Assembly (NCBI GenBank): GCA_007449985.2
Contig: VIIQ02000134.1
Span: forward strand, 124,001 to 188,000
Direction: 5' to 3'
DNA from: Desmodesmus armatus
Taxonomy: Eukaryota; Chlorophyta; Chlorophyceae; Sphaeropleales; Scenedesmaceae
Length of the DNA: 64,000 nucleotides
Part shown: piece after piece, positions 1 to 11,624 of the stretch
Layout of the letters: every line of letters begins with the position of its first letter
Position numbering within the stretch: the first letter of the stretch is position 1
Translations under genes and position numbers: made by a program
Notes under the pieces: generated by a model
Databases searched by the model: none
What the model was told of the DNA's origin: nothing
What the model saw: the letters and a program-made list of their open reading frames with translations, nothing else

Positions 1-643
1 GCAACTAGCGTGACGTGGGTTATCCTTGGAAGCTGTTCGGGCTGCCTTTGCAGTTGTTGCTCTGCATGGTGCATCGGACCTCTGATGCTATCGAATATAC
101 AACCTTCGACAAGGTCCGCATGAGCGCAACAGCTGTACAACAGCTGTACGGCACTCGACACTGCAGGTGGGGTGATGCCACCGTCATAAAACTCCACCCT
201 GCTCGTCCAGCGCCCCTTCAGGCCCCTCATGCGTGTTTTGCCGACATTTGGTGAGTTGGCATCATTTCAGAACGCGCCCAGGGACGCACATGTTGACTGA
301 CGACAGATCACAACCTTGGACAGACCAATGGTACGGCCTCAGATGCCGCATGTTCACAACAACACGTAAGCGTACCAACGGCGCATCTGAGGAATCAAAT
401 CGCCAAGCCTGGTTGATGCAGGGGGGAGGTTTTGTTGAGTCAGATCGTCGTGTGCGTGCAACTGCGTTCAGAACTGGCAGGGGCGAGAGTATACAACTTG
501 GAGATACATCCGAATTGCCTCTAGTCTTATTGGACCATCAGTGCATCAGTCCATCCCAAATCCATTTTCGAGAGCTGAGCTGTGCACGAACCTGCACCAG
601 CAACCTTCGGCATGTGAGCATGTGATGATACCTTGCTCGTGCA
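1..643. other. Upstream region, no gene recognised
   Basis: This stretch precedes the first supported start codon. Short open frames exist (for example about 233-625 on +), but they show no domain, no splice-bounded structure and no composition resembling the coding exons that follow. It probably holds the 5' UTR and promoter of the next gene or the end of an upstream locus; I see no clear element. Confidence 0.4.
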
Positions 644-3600
644 ATGCTGTCAGCTGCCAACGTGGTCGCTGCGATGCAGCAAGCAGAAGCTGGGCCCTCG
701 TCAGCAGCTGAGAGAGTCTCTAATGGCAGCACACAGCAGCAAGCGCAGCATGTGCAGGATGAGCTCCGCTCGGCTGCTCTCAGGATGAGGCTTGAACTGC
801 CTCTGAAGGAAAGGTGTGTCCTGGTTGAGCAGCAAGGCTCTGGCCACCTTGCAGTCCAGCTGTGGCATGTACCAACTACTTAATCGGCAACAATGTTCAC
901 TGTGTCTGCAGGACGATACACTTGCAAACGTTCAAATTTACCTTCACAGGGCAGCAGGCAGTGGATTTTTTGCAGCAGCAGGGCATGGCTGGCAATCAGG
1001 ATGTTGCAGTGGACTTATGCCAGCGCATGCTGTCCCGGGGGCTGTTCAAGAGCATCTACCACAGGGAGGTGTTCCTGCCCGACGGGGAGGTGTACCGCTT
1101 CTCAAGCTCCTTCCCAGACAGCAGCAAGCAGAAGGGCAGGTGGGCCACCAGCACATGCTGAACATTACGACATCAGCATCTCAGCCTGGCAATTCATACA
1201 TCAGCAGTGGGACCTGTCTCATGCAGAAGCTGTCAACGCGACTGCAACGCTTCCAAGTGTCCGAGCTTCCTTCGCCTTGGATAAGGGTACGGGCAAACTT
1301 TGAAAGAGTGCATGCTGCGTATGCCCTCCCTGCTGCAGGATCCCGGGCAGCATCACCTCCACAGGGCTGTACAAGGAGATTGCCAAGATCGGCAAGACAG
1401 CTGCCCAGCCATTCAAAAACATCCAGTTGTCGCTGAACGACACATTCACCAGCCTCGGCAGCCTTTCCATGCCGGCAGCAACAAAGCCGGGCCAGCTGGT
1501 CAGCAGCCTAGGTGGCAGCAGGCCTCGCAGCAGCGGCAGTGGCGCAGGCAGGGTGCTGTCCCGCCGCTCTCAGACACAGAAGCTGCACCACATGTACTCT
1601 GACAGCGTGCATGGCTTGTCGGAGAGTGCCAGCAGCTTGGCAGCGCTGGTGAACAGCATGGACGCGCTGCAGGGCAGCATCAAGGAGAGCACCAGCCTGC
1701 TGAGGCTGGACCTGCAGCAGCACACGGCACTGCTGGTGGGTGGTACTTTGACAAGCTCGGTACCATTTGTTTATTGTTTGGTTGGTGGTTGATTTGAGGG
1801 AAAGTTGGCGGCAGCAGTGGGAGAGCAGCTCAACTGCAGCAGCCATATTTCTGTGCCGCCGCTCACATAATGCGCATCGTGCACCACAGCGAGGTGTGTC
1901 CGGAAAGCACCCAGCCACGCCGTATGCATACGGCATGGGCGCACGCCGCTGCGCCACAACCAAGCATATTGATGACAAGACGGCTCAGTGGTTGTGTGCT
2001 GCGCTCTTAGTCTGCCGGTCAGCACTTACAACCGTTTTGGTGTTGTGCTGGGCTGCATGCAGGAGCACCTTGTTGTTGGTGTCACTGCGCAGCAGGACAG
2101 TGCCCGCTGCACGCAGCTGCTGATGGCGATCAATGCCAGCGCAGCACTGCTGTTGTTGGGCTGCTCAGGCGGCTGGACAGCAGCTATTGCAGCCGGCTGC
2201 TTGCTGTCGGTGCTGCTGTATGTGTTGAGCTCGGCTGTTTTTGGCGGGCACAAGCAGCCCCTGACTGCCACAGCAGGCGAGCTGCTGAGGCGCAGCAGCA
2301 TGGAGGTGGTGCGCGGACACAAGCGGCAGCTGTCACAGGTGTCAAGGACAACATGCGGGGCTGCTACTGGGGTAGGTCCTTCCGAGGTATGGGGGCAATC
2401 GCCCACCATGGTCCACATCAGCTTCATACATACTTTGACTATCTGTACTTAGCAGTTTATGGTTGTTGAAGGGTATGACTGGGACTCTTCACATGCTTTT
2501 CAATTGCAACGCCATGGGCGGCACGTGCGATGCTGGCAGCTTGGTGTGCACCATATGCACAGCCAGCGGCATGCATTCTGGGGGATTGTTTCACGTAGAC
2601 ACAGTCGCCACACACTTATGGCATTCCCTACCAGGATTGAGCCGGTCGAGACCCTTGGTGGAGAATTTTTTTTGGAAGCGGGAGGGCGTGTCTCGCACTG
2701 CTGGCAGCACTCATGCTGATGCGTGTCTTGTTTTCCCCATGCCTTCAATGCGGCAGCCTGCCATGCTGTGCTGTGCTCTGCGCTGTCGTGGTACTCTGTA
2801 CTGTGCTGTGGTGTGCAGGCTGCGGCAGCGGATGTGCTGGGTGACCACTCACGGCTGCATGGTGTGTCTGATGGGGAGCGTGAGAGTGACGATGCAGAGG
2901 ACCTGGAGGACAGCATACCCTACAGCGAGGACTTTGATGAATGGCCGGACGCACCCGTCATGCTGTGCCCCGACCCCGCAGCAGCGCATCAGGTGTGTCG
3001 CGCCTCCTGCCAACTGGCTGCTGGGGGTTGGTGCTGTTGCATGAAGGATTGGAGGGCAAGGGGCGGGCTATAGACGCCACTGATTGACCTGCCAGTGCAG
3101 CTGCAGGGGCTGCATCGCCAGCAAAGTGACAGGCCAAACGTGCCGCCATCAAGGCAAGGCAATACACGCTCTACTGCTGTAAAGTCGATGTGTGCCACGC
3201 ATTACACGGCGTTTTTGTGAACGTGTTGTCACATGGTGCACCTTGGGTGCGCTTGTCGCTGCGGCCTGGGATTGCAGGCGTTCAATGTGGAGGGCCCTGG
3301 GCCCTGTCAGGCGCTCACCGTCAACGGCGGACCCATCCCCTTTGAAAGCGACCTGTTCAAGGGAGTCGTGGCGGTGTACATCCGCCACCTGCCCACCACA
3401 CCCCCGCACCTGTTCAAGGGCAAGAAGCGCCTCGCCTGGGTGGCACTGCAGGTGAGCCGCTAGCACAAGCAGGGGGCTGGGACTGCAGGGGCTGTCATCG
3501 CAGCCGGCAGGGGGTGTATGGGCTGAGGCTGTGTAAGCTGCGGCTGCAGGGGACTGCAGCGGCTGATCTGCAGCCGGCAAGGCCTGTGGCAGCAAGTGGT

Positions 3601-6600
3601 GCATGGGCTGAGGCTGTAAAAGCTGCGGCTGCAGGGGTTTCCAGGCATGTACACACTTTCTGACTCTGCTGTGTGCAGGCGCGATCCCAGTCACAGCATT
3701 GAAATGGGGTTGTGTAGACAGAAACGTGCATGCAACCGTAAAACGATCCAGTGGAAAAGCGGGTCAAAGTACTGACGCTGCGTCGAAAGCTGTAGCTGCG
3801 CACCTGGGCCGCTGCTGGTACGCCCAACAAATGTGTCGTTGCTGGGTGGGTGAGCGGTCATGGGCACTGAAGTCGGGCCAATGTGTATATGTGTTAGCAC
3901 AGGGAGTACTTGTGTAGCCAGCATACTGTGTGCTTTTTTTGCCGCCAGACCCATGCAGTAGTGTAGCGCCCCTGCGGACGAGCAAGAAGGAGTGTACATC
4001 TTATCACCTGCTGGCACTGCCATCGACAGTGGGCAGGTCGACGGGTGTCTGCTGGTGGTTGTGTGCTGCAGTCTCGCCATGCTTGCCGCCTTGCTGAAAT
4101 AGTTTGGCTACAGGTTGATGGCCCGCATTGAGACTGCTTCAAAACACAACACATTCCACAAATGATATGATGACATTCAAGGGTTCAATCTCTGCACTTG
4201 CACCTCGCGCAGGGTACCTTCAAGCATGCTGTGTCCATGGACACGTTGGTGTATGGCATGGAGTTTGGCCGCCAGCTGTCCAACCTGCCGGCACCTTGGT
4301 TCCTTGAGAACATGCTGCTGCCATTGGCTCGCAAGATCAGCCCCTCCCTGCGCGTGGGCACGCTAGACGACCCATTTTTCTTCAGCCCCATGATCACAGC
4401 CAGCCAGGTAGGCAAAGGTTGGAGGTTTCTGGGCCCCAGAAACCCAATGATTGGGTCAGGTCAGTTGAGATAGTTCACCCTGCGATAGTGTAGTCGTGAT
4501 GGGCGAGGTTCACCGTGGTCACCTGTGAGGGGTTTGGGGTTGTGTATGAAGGGGAGGGGTCCCAAGCTGGGTGATCCATTTTTCTTCAGCCCCATGTTCA
4601 TAGCCAGTGGTATGTCACAGGCCGTATGGGCACCCTCATGAGCCCTTGGATGGCTGGCTGGTGCATTGAAGTGAGGAGTTGTGTTGACGCATCTGGCATA
4701 GCGGGGTGCCGAGGTTGGGACCTTGTCCCCCATACCTGTACTGTGCTGTATTGTATGTGTGCTTGCCCTTTAATCTGTGTGCAGGTTGTGAATGTGTCGC
4801 TGCCTGGCCAGGCCCCTGAGCTGATGGAGGCAACGGAGGACACTCGCATGCTGCAGCAGGAGCTGGGAGGCAAAGCAGGTGGGTGACTGGCTGTCTGTAC
4901 ACGTGGAACCCAGCCAGTGGGCGTCTGTCCCCCCCCCACCCCACCCCCGCCCACTGTTGCCCAGAGAATATTTCAAGGCTGGTGGGTGCAGCAGCACCGT
5001 GGGTCCATGGGTGATGGACGCACCTCTGAGGCGACTGCATGCGCGGCTGGGGGTGTGGCGTGGTCAGTGCCACCTTACTTGGGTCGCCTGTCCGGTAGTG
5101 GCAGTGTCGTGTGGTGTCGCCACCCACGGGCAAGGCGCTACACCTAGGGAGATAGCTCAGAGAAAGGTACAAGAGCTGTGATGTGGCCTGTTCTGTGTTT
5201 TGATGTTTCTGGGCGCGCGATCTGTGTTTTGATGTTTCTGGGCGCGCGATGAGGAGGTGATCAGGGTGAGTACAGGAGGTACTGGGCTGCAGGCTGACGC
5301 ACCCTGCATGCACCAACAAACAAACACCACCAGTGGTGGTGGTCACAAGTAACAGCAGGCAGTACACTGTTGTGTGCGCTGGCTGACCAGCACCAGTGCC
5401 TGTAAGCATGTCTTCTTCAAGTTTTGAAAATTGCAAGGAGCAGAGCACAGCACAGAAAGGGACGGGGCATTGCTCCCACATGCACCCCTGGTAATGGTTG
5501 TGGCTTGCGCGCGTGCTGTTGCATGCGCAGGTAACGGGCTGACGGTGTCCAGCCGCAATACTCCACGTGCACTGTGTAAGACACTAAGCTTGATGACAGT
5601 CAAAACAATCTTCAAGACAGTCAGAAACACTTTCGAATAAGGGTGTGTCCAGTCACGCACAGACAAAAAAATCACCATATGTGTAATGGTTTTGCATTGC
5701 GTGCGTGCTGCTGCATGTGCAGGTGACGGGCTGACGGTGTCGAGCCGGCGGCGCTACTTCCAGGTTGCTGCCAACCGCCAGATGACCTTCAGCACGGAGT
5801 ACGTGTGGACCTTCCACTTGTGGCAGGAGTACATTGACTACGCCTCCTACATGCTCAACATGGGCTACAGCAGCTACGACCTCACACAGCACTTGGACGG
5901 GCAGCCACTGCAGGTGTGTCTGTGTGGAGTGGGGCGAGGTGCAGAGCAGGAAGAGCTGCGCCCAGCCAACCCTGCTTGCCTGTGGATTCCTGTGTTACTG
6001 CACTGGCAGCAATCTTTCAAGTATATCAGCATAGGGAACACCATGTAGCATGTGTGCAATGCTAGCTAGCATTTTACAGCTTCCAAATACGTATGCTGGG
6101 TTGTGTGTTGTGCTGCACTGTGATGTGCCGTGATGTGCCCGTCGGCGATGCGCAGGTGATGGCGAAGGATGAGTCTACGGGTCAGCAGCTGGTCAGCCTT
6201 CATGTGTGGCATGCCAACCTTGTGCGCTCCCTCACGCAGCGATTGCCTCGGCGAGTCAGGTATTTGGGGGATGACGGGCCGCATGGAGAGGCCAGCGTGC
6301 AGCTCATCAACCAAAGCGCGCACCAGAATCATATCAGGATGACTAGTGATGGTGTCGAGAAACACCTCATCAGCCACTTGTTGTAGTGTTGTGGCTAGGA
6401 GACAAACGCCCTGGGACACTAGCCATCTGTCCCTTCCACACGACACGTCAAGTCTGTCCTGTAGACAAGCCCACATGCTGCACTCTCTACTGAACCCCGC
6501 CCCCTTTTGTTGTGCCACTCTGATATCCATTCTGGGGATGTGCTGCGCAGGGCCAGTCATGTCAGCAATGGTTCGCAGGAGGGTACGCAGCACCGCAGTG

Positions 6601-7739
6601 TCCAGGTCACCGGTGGTGGAGCCACGGACACTGACACTGCTGTCGCCAGCCCGACAGCAACCACGGCTCAGCAGACACCGGAGCAGCAGCTGACGCCACG
6701 TCACCAGCAGGAGCGGCCACGCGAGCAGGAACAGGAGCAGCAGTACTTTTCGCAGCCGCTGCCCACGCTGCAGGGAACACCTTCCTCAGCGCACACACAC
6801 CCGCAGCAGCAGCAGCAGTCATGCCATGATGGCAACAGCAGTGCTCATGACTACCAGCAGCAGCAGCAGCTGCCGTCAGCCTGCGAACATGGGCTGAAGC
6901 AGCAGCAGCAGCCGGTGGCTCTCTTGCCGCAGCAGCAGCAGCCTCAACGGCCGCAGCATGGTCAGCTGTTGTCGCAGCGACAGGCTCGAAACAGCTCCAG
7001 TGGGACGTCTTCCCTCCTGCAGCAGCAGCAACAGCCGGCCCCCAGCAGCCTCAGCGACAGCAAACTGCAGCGACCAGCTGGCTTGGCGATGTACCAGCAG
7101 GATAGTGGCGGCAGCATGAGCGACCCAGACGGGGCGGGCAGAGGCGGCAGCGGCATCGGCGGTACCCCGCCTTCGCTGCAGCAGCTGTCCTCATTGCGCC
7201 CAGCTGTGGCCTCAGCGGCAGCAGCTGAGGTCGCCTCTCCATGCGCAGCGGTGCTGCTGCACCACCGGCCGTACCTCACGCAGCAGCACGACCAGCAGCA
7301 ATTCGAGCAGGGCCTACGGCTGCAGCCGACAGCATCGGGTCAGCTGCAGCGCAGCCGTGAGGGCAGCAGCGTCCACGCCGGCGATGCTGCTGCTGCGGGG
7401 ACAGCGGCTGCCAGCCGCCAGGCAGATGCATGGGCGGTTGCTGCTGACAGCTCTGCTGGCAGCAGCAGGGGCGACAGGCTGAGCACGGCAGCGGCGCCGG
7501 AGGGTGGAGGGGTGTTCAGTGGGGACGGCAGCAGCGTGGACACTCCGCTGGCAGGCCGCTCGCCGCATCACACGGGTTCAAGTGGCTCAGGGGCTGCAGC
7601 AGCAGGAGGGGGTGTAGGTGTGATCCCCACCCAGCTGCAGCAGCCGCAGTCATCGAGCAAGAAGAAAAGGGAGCAGCGGGTGAAGGAGGAGCAGCAGCGG
7701 CAGCAGCTGCACGGGCTGAGTGTGATGGGGGCGCTGTGA
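644..7739 (+). CDS. DEP-domain, membrane-segment, DUF1769 (UPF0590)-like protein with Gln-rich tail
   Basis: Eleven exons fit in phase: 644-813, 912-1139, 1339-1735, 2063-2371, 2819-2992, 3278-3451, 4213-4407, 4785-4878, 5723-5913, 6156-6259, 6551-7739, giving about 1074 residues. Residues ~50-128 read as a DEP domain (FTFTGQQAVDFL... MLSRGLFKSI... YRFSS). A hydrophobic stretch at ~288-325 could cross a membrane once or twice. Residues ~427-678 match my memory of DUF1769: a TFKHAVSMDTLVYGMEF segment, FFFSPMITASQ, then GLTVSSRRRYFQVAANRQMTFS and HLDGQPLQ. The last ~395 residues are Gln/Ser/Ala-rich and probably disordered. DEP domains usually act in membrane targeting or G-protein signalling; DUF1769 has no assigned function, so the role is unknown. 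The start is the first ATG before the DEP exon. The nearest TGTAA is at 9025, rather far away. Confidence 0.72.
4360..4612 (+). repeat. Exon-edge duplication (exon 7 3' end copied into the intron)
   Basis: The exon 7 end, containing atttttcttcagccccatg at about 4374, recurs about 203 bp downstream inside the following intron (4562-4612) with the same core and similar flanks (acagccag versus atagccag). The copy lacks a good donor, because the original gtaggc has become gtatgt after a changed base. It encodes a decayed DPFFFSPM peptide. Confidence 0.75.
5192..5249 (+). repeat. Exact 29-bp tandem duplication in an intron
   Basis: Two identical adjacent 29-bp units, each running from tctgtgttttgatg to gggcgcgcga. 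They lie in the intron between exons 8 and 9 of the DEP/DUF1769 gene. Identity implies a recent event. Confidence 0.9.
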
Positions 7740-10700
7740 GCTTGGTGTGCGTGCAGCTGGTGCAGACAGACGTGCTGCAGACACGTTGTGGGCTGTTTTG
7801 CACGGGTTGTGGGTGCGTGTGGGGTGCCCTTTGGGTGACAAGCTTGTCAGGGCTTGTGGGTCCTGTTGATCTGTCTATAGTCATTCAGTTGCCTGTGCAC
7901 CTGCCTTCGGGTTCAGGTTTATCTTGAGCTCTTTGTTTTTGTATTGGTCACCTACATATCATCTTCAAGTTTTTGAAGAACCCTGTCGTGGTTGTGTGAG
8001 CCGGGGTGAATCTGCCTGCATAGTTATGGCTGCAAGGGGCTCTGCCGTGCACTGTGCAGGCTGGTATGGCTGGCAGTCACCCAAGCTTGTTGCTGGTCGG
8101 TAGGAGGACTGTTCAAAGCGGTGGAGACATCTTGAGGTCAGCGCTGCATGGTGGTGTTCGGGCATGTAGCAACGCACTACCAGAGAGGGAAGGGGTGCCT
8201 AGCTCTGCACAGAGGGATAGGTGTGTGTGGCACAGAAGCAGCCCATACCCCAGCACCAGCGTGACCATGTGACACAGTTCTTGGCGAGCCAACCTCTGAC
8301 AGGGTATTCCAACAGCATGGTTATGCAAGTTTCTGTGCTCCTTTGTTGCATGTGATCAGCATACATAATATACCACAACGCCCAGCTGCTTGCGCTTATG
8401 TGAGGATGTGTGTGTGCGCACCATCTGACCCATCTGTGCAGTCTGTGTTGTCTGCTGTTCTTCTGGCTGTGACAGAATCCTGCAGCTGTCCAACCAGGCA
8501 TCAGGTAGCTACCTGCCCTATAGGGTAGCGCTGCAAGGTGCTGTGAGGTGCAGCGTTGATGTTGGATGTGGCTTTGCAGCCGTGCACTGTGTCGTGCGTC
8601 ATCAAGTCAAGTGACTAGTCAATTGACTTGACGAGCATTCTGCGTGCTGCTTGTGGGTGGAGCGACGCAGGCGGTCAAAGTCAATCCACTGTGTGTGCGC
8701 TCGAGATGTCAGTGCCACGCGCGCACACACGCGCGTGTGTGCGCGCGTATGTGTGGGTGCGTGTGCGCTTATGCCGTAGTTAGATGAACAAACAAATTGG
8801 GAGGCTAGTGAAGGCCCTTCAACGGTTGAAATATAGCAAGCTGCACCAATGGAATTGAGAAAGGCATCGTGGGCCCCTGTGCCGCAGGGTGTGATGTGTA
8901 GGTGCGCTTGTCTTGTAGGCGTCATATGCCGAGCAAGCAATTGCATCTGGCTGGTTGCCATTTTGTGATACATGCACTGTCATGCCGGCTTGCAGGTGCG
9001 CAGCACTCCCAGCTCCGTGCTACATGTAACCTGCTCATACAACCCTCCTACAGTATGATACGGGTCAAGCTGGCTACAAAACACTGGGAAGTACGAACAT
9101 TGGCAAGGGAGGCGCCTCGTTGTTGAAAAGCCGTTTCTTTGCGCCATTCACAAATGCTAATCAGCATGGCACTCTGAGAGTTCAGCAAGGTGGCCATCGC
9201 CTGTCACGGTGGTCGCAGATGACACGGGCTCCTGCAAGCAAAGGCAGTGTTTTTACAACACCCAGCTGCAGTCCCTGTTTCAGGGAGTGCAGGTTTCCTA
9301 CCTTTGTCCATTTCCCTCTTACCCATGCAGCCACCGAGTCTGCCAGAGGCACCCAGGCAGGCACCAACACCACTTGGGAAGCATGCACTCGTTCATGCTG
9401 CATGAGAAAAGTTGCTGTACAGCTGCTGGGGGCTGCAGACTCAGCAGTGAATGAGCCATGACAGGGTGCAAGGGCACGGCACATGCACATGACTGGGTTC
9501 AGTGGCCACCCTGTAATTGGGCACCAGACTTGCTGATGGTCAACGATTTTAGCGCAGCAGAAAACAGCTCGTTTCAAGCAGTGCCTGGCATTGCTGTTAC
9601 TTGGGGGAGGTCGATGGCAGCTGAGAGAAACCGTCACTGCTTCAGGTTGCTTGCTGCTCCGTCTGGCTGCCAAGTGCAGCAGTGCTGCTTAGAACCATGC
9701 AGGAGACACCAGTGGTGTCACCGTGGCTACTTATCCAGCCTGTCACAGTCTATGCTGAGCAGAGCAAAGCTGGAAAAAAACTGGAGGCGCTGGCTGCACC
9801 AATCGCTCAGGCCGCTTGGGCGGCCCCTCCATACATGGCAATTGGTGGCGACAAGCCCAGTAATGAAGAGAGGTGTGTGTACGCTGATGGAAGCTGGCCC
9901 GCCATGTAATGCAGCCCATGCCATGCCATACCATACAATGTAGCTTGTTTTGTAACGGCAAATGAGCTGAACTTCAGGAGGGAACACAGCAAACAGTGGG
10001 GTGTACACCACACAGTGGCTTTAGGGTCGGGGCCAGTAGGTAGCAAGGCCTCTAGGCCCCTACCCCTCACATTGCAAGCAGCAGGAGCAAGGTGCTGGCC
10101 AGCATACAGCCCAGTGCAACCGCTGGCAAGTCATTGTGTACACCAAACAGCGGCACCTCGGCAGGCTGCTCTCTCACTTGCAGGTCAATGTCGAGTTGAC
10201 CATGATGCATCAGCATGGTACCCGCGCATGCGCAAGGCTGCATGGCATGCAGCTAGCGCTAGCCTGAGCTATCTTGAACATTTGAACAGAAAGCTTCAAA
10301 GCCACAGGCACAGATGTGGCAGCAATGCCAAAGAACTTCCTGATGCTGGCAGGGCAGGGGCCCAAAAACCACAACCCCAAAAGCCCTCAACCCCAGCCAA
10401 CATGACCCGGTGGGCCACTCAGTCGTCAGGCTTGGGGCCGGCCTCCGTCAGCCCCTGCCCGCCTTCTGCCTTCTGCCTTGAGTGTATCTTGGACCCCCGT
10501 CACTGGGTGGTGATCAATAGATCAGAAGGCGGGCAGGGCCGACGCCGAGCCCAATCTATGAAGGGGAGGGCAAGGGTGCATTTGGTAAAAGGAGCCTGCA
10601 GCGTTGGGGGCGAAGGCTTCAGTAACTCCTCCGTACGGGGATCCCAGTACCTTACAACAGCCTACAACCACTTGGCAACAAAGGCTCATGGCCCGTTCCT

Positions 10701-11624
10701 GGTACGCACTGCGTGCCTGTATCCCGCTCAATGTCAGGACCCTGCCGTTTTTGGGCACAGATTGTGGCACAAGCCATGTGTCAGCATAGAATGTGTGACA
10801 TGTACCGCACAGGCTGTACATGCGTGCACAGTGAGGCTCACGCTAGAACCATCCTACAGGGGACTGTCAAGCAAGCAATAGTGTTCATGCGGAAGGACAG
10901 GGCGTATGTGTGTGCCAGGCGTCACTGGCTTCAAGACGATGCTCTCCGCAGCGGCTACTAGCTGGTTTAGTAAAGGGTACTAGCACAGTATGTGCTGGAG
11001 CATTCCAGCAACGCCCTTGGGCTGTGTCCTGAGCAAAGCATCATGGAATTGTTGCAGTACCTTTTAGGCTGGTGCTGTCTCGGTGGCGTTGTGATGGTGC
11101 GGCTTTGCCCAACATGGTGGTGGACGCGCTGCTCACGACCTCTGCCTGTGGTAGTACTATGGCTGTTCGATGCAGAGTGTGTTGACACAGTGTGGTCACC
11201 ACGGTGACTGATCGTGGGACTTATTTGACAACTGGCCAGGCCAATCTGAAGGCAGGCCTGTCCTCTATTGAACGCTGAGCTTGCAGTATAACTCAGAGTT
11301 TTGGCTGCTCATTGTTGTGTCCTCTGCTCTGATCCCAACAGCACCCTGCTCCATGTACAGCAATTGCAAGTCATGAGTATAGGAAGACAACATGCCACAC
11401 ACCTGACAGAGCACAACCGAGCGAATGATACAGAAGCCGAGCACCAGCACCCCTTTCCACACAGGTGCACGCAAGCAACTCAAACCTCACTCACAAACCA
11501 CAACAGTATTTGAGGTGGGTAACAGGGGGGCAAAATTCCCAAGGACTGGCCGCACGTACAGGCCACCCAGTAACCGCAACAAAATACACAGCACCGCCAG
11601 GGCCCAAACCACCAGTGTTACCAC
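7740..11624. other. Intergenic region between convergent genes, no gene recognised
   Basis: This separates the stop codons of the convergent DEP/DUF1769 and UAP56-motif genes. It holds a TGTAA at 9025-9029, an imperfect palindrome around gactagtc (8604-8632), an alternating CG/CA tract (8712-8768), and an inverted repeat whose arms are cctgcccgccttctg near 10457 and its complement near 10525. A 288-codon open frame at 10015-10881 on + has no motif, no repeat bias and no splice context, so I do not call it a gene. Confidence 0.5.
8712..8768. repeat. Alternating purine-pyrimidine tract (CG/CA/TG)
   Basis: An almost uninterrupted alternation of cgcg, caca and tgtg dinucleotides. Such tracts can adopt Z-DNA. 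It lies in the intergenic gap and no functional role is visible. Confidence 0.7.

Noticed and set aside
4636..5481. 281-codon open frame on minus
   Set aside because: It runs antisense through introns and an exon of the DEP/DUF1769 gene and reads as Pro/Thr/His-rich noise.
10015..10881. 288-codon open frame on plus
   Set aside because: No domain, no codon pattern like neighbouring exons, no splice or poly(A) context; long chance frames occur in GC-rich algal DNA.
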